Part shown: one piece after another, positions 4,956 to 5,923 of the stretch
Position numbering within the stretch: the stretch's first letter is position 1
How the letters are laid out: every line of letters begins with the position of its first letter
Translations under genes and position numbers: made by a program
NCBI GenBank assembly: GCA_913043035.1
Contig: CAJWMM010000042.1
Coordinates: forward strand, 1 to 5,923
Reading direction: 5' to 3'
From: an uncultured Gammaproteobacteria bacterium
Lineage (GTDB): Bacteria > Pseudomonadota > Gammaproteobacteria > GCA-002705445 > GCA-002716945
Length of the DNA stretch: 5,923 nucleotides
Notes under the pieces: generated by a model
Told to the model about the DNA's origin: nothing
Database searches by the model: none
Seen by the model: the letters and a program-made list of their open reading frames with translations, nothing else

Positions 4956-5923
4956 TAGCATTAGTTGATTGTAATAATTTTTATGCTTCTTGTGAGAGAG
5001 TATTTAAACCTCATCTAGATAAAAAACCTATTGCGGTGCTTTCGAATAATGATGGATGTGTAATAGCAAGATCTAACGAATCAAAGTCTTTAGGCCTTAA
5101 AATGGGGGAGCCTATTTTTAAAAAAAGATATCTTGTAGATAAACATAATATTCATCTTTTCTCTTCAAATTTTGCATTATATGGTGATATTTCTAAAAGG
5201 GTCTTTGATATTGTTGGAAACAATGTACCTTCTTATGAGATCTATTCTATAGATGAGGCTTTTTTAGATTTTAGTGGAATAAAAGATCCTTACAGTTATG
5301 CTTTACATATTAGAGAAAAAGTTAAACGGTGGACAGGTATTCCTATTTCTATAGGTATATCGTATACTAAGACTTTATCTAAAGTTGCCGGGTATATCGC
5401 AAAAAAATCAAGAAATGGAATAAGTTATCTCAAAGATAAAAATGAGATAAATGAGATATTAAGATCATTGCCTCTAGATGAGATATGGGGAATAGGAATT
5501 AGGTATGCTATAAAGATGAAGAAGTATGGTATACATACCGCAGCTGACCTTCTTGAATGTGATGAGACATGGATAAGAAAGATGATGAATGTGGTTGGGC
5601 TTAGAATGGTTAGAGAGCTAAAATGTATACCTCATTTTAATCTCAATACAAATAGAAATATGAAAAAGAGCATATGTACTTCTAGATCTTTTGCTATCGA
5701 AATAAAAGAATATTCTCGAATGTCAGAGTATATTAGTATGTTCTCTTCTAGATGTTCAGAGAAGCTTCGTTCAGAGAAGGCTTGTGCTAGATCTATTAGC
5801 GTTTTTATGTATACAAATAGATTTAAACCAAAGGTTAAACAATACTCTGGTTATTTTTCAATGAATTTTCATACTGCAACAAGCGATACAATTACAATTA
5901 CTAAACTTGCGATAAAGTGTCTT
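4952..5923 (+). CDS. umuC: UmuC, Y-family DNA polymerase V catalytic subunit, 3' end outside window
   Basis: The frame is open for 324 codons to the right edge; full UmuC is about 420 residues, so roughly the last quarter is missing. It is the error-prone polymerase that copies damaged DNA together with UmuD' and RecA. The metal-binding residues Asp6 (MIALVDCNNFYASCE) and Asp101-Glu102 (YSIDEAFLD) fall at the same numbers as in E. coli UmuC, and Tyr11 is the steric gate. SNNDGCVIARSNE and the GISYTKTLSKVA region complete the palm and fingers. Trp179-Gly-Ile-Gly182 belongs to the helix-hairpin-helix thumb, and ICTSRSF (241-247) begins the little-finger region. The beta-clamp-binding segment and any C-terminal DUF4113 lie beyond the edge. 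The start ATG at 4952 overlaps the umuD stop (ATGA), indicating coupled translation in a umuDC operon. No frameshift or missing catalytic residue is seen. Confidence 0.97.
   Translation, partial: MIALVDCNNFYASCERVFKPHLDKKPIAVLSNNDGCVIARSNESKSLGLKMGEPIFKKRYLVDKHNIHLFSSNFALYGDISKRVFDIVGNNVPSYEIYSIDEAFLDFSGIKDPYSYALHIREKVKRWTGIPISIGISYTKTLSKVAGYIAKKSRNGISYLKDKNEINEILRSLPLDEIWGIGIRYAIKMKKYGIHTAADLLECDETWIRKMMNVVGLRMVRELKCIPHFNLNTNRNMKKSICTSRSFAIEIKEYSRMSEYISMFSSRCSEKLRSEKACARSISVFMYTNRFKPKVKQYSGYFSMNFHTATSDTITITKLAIKCL

Overview
The window is about 30% G+C (estimated by eye) and densely coding. It most likely comes from a low-GC Bacteroidota genome, probably a marine flavobacterium. The reasons are: gene starts lack Shine-Dalgarno sequences and sit in A/T-rich leaders; two S9 serine peptidases of types common in that phylum lie close together; a signal peptide ends in Lys-Ala-Gln; the tRNA gene does not encode its CCA end; and a DUF2805/TIGR03643-type protein is present, a family I remember mainly from aquatic bacteria. 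The assignment is inferred from these traits, not from a database search.

Left part (1-1340): the 3' half of an S9 prolyl-oligopeptidase/acylaminoacyl-peptidase-type gene enters from the left edge and ends 2 bp before the stop of a convergent ybjQ-like (UPF0145) gene. A 93-bp AT-rich gap then separates ybjQ from a rightward tRNA-Pro(TGG) gene.

Middle (1405-3705): one long gene encodes an exported S9 peptidase related to dipeptidyl peptidase IV, with signal peptide, beta-propeller and alpha/beta-hydrolase domain. Its Ser608-Asp696-His728 triad is intact. With the left-edge enzyme it suggests a peptide-scavenging lifestyle.

Right part (3768-5923): a four-helix membrane protein of unknown function begins with GTG and overlaps by 20 bp a small DUF2805/TIGR03643-type protein. 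An 89-bp AT-rich gap follows, holding a 14-bp-arm perfect inverted repeat and two identical 18-bp tandem copies of a dyad-symmetric element. Next comes umuD overlapping umuC, the subunits of the SOS translesion polymerase Pol V; umuC runs off the right edge after 324 codons. The repeats are the best candidate for an undescribed regulatory site, plausibly the damage-responsive operator of umuDC. From memory, the DUF2805/TIGR03643 family and its membrane-protein partner are often found near photolyase-type genes. Their placement before umuDC therefore suggests, but does not prove, a light- or DNA-damage-associated cluster.
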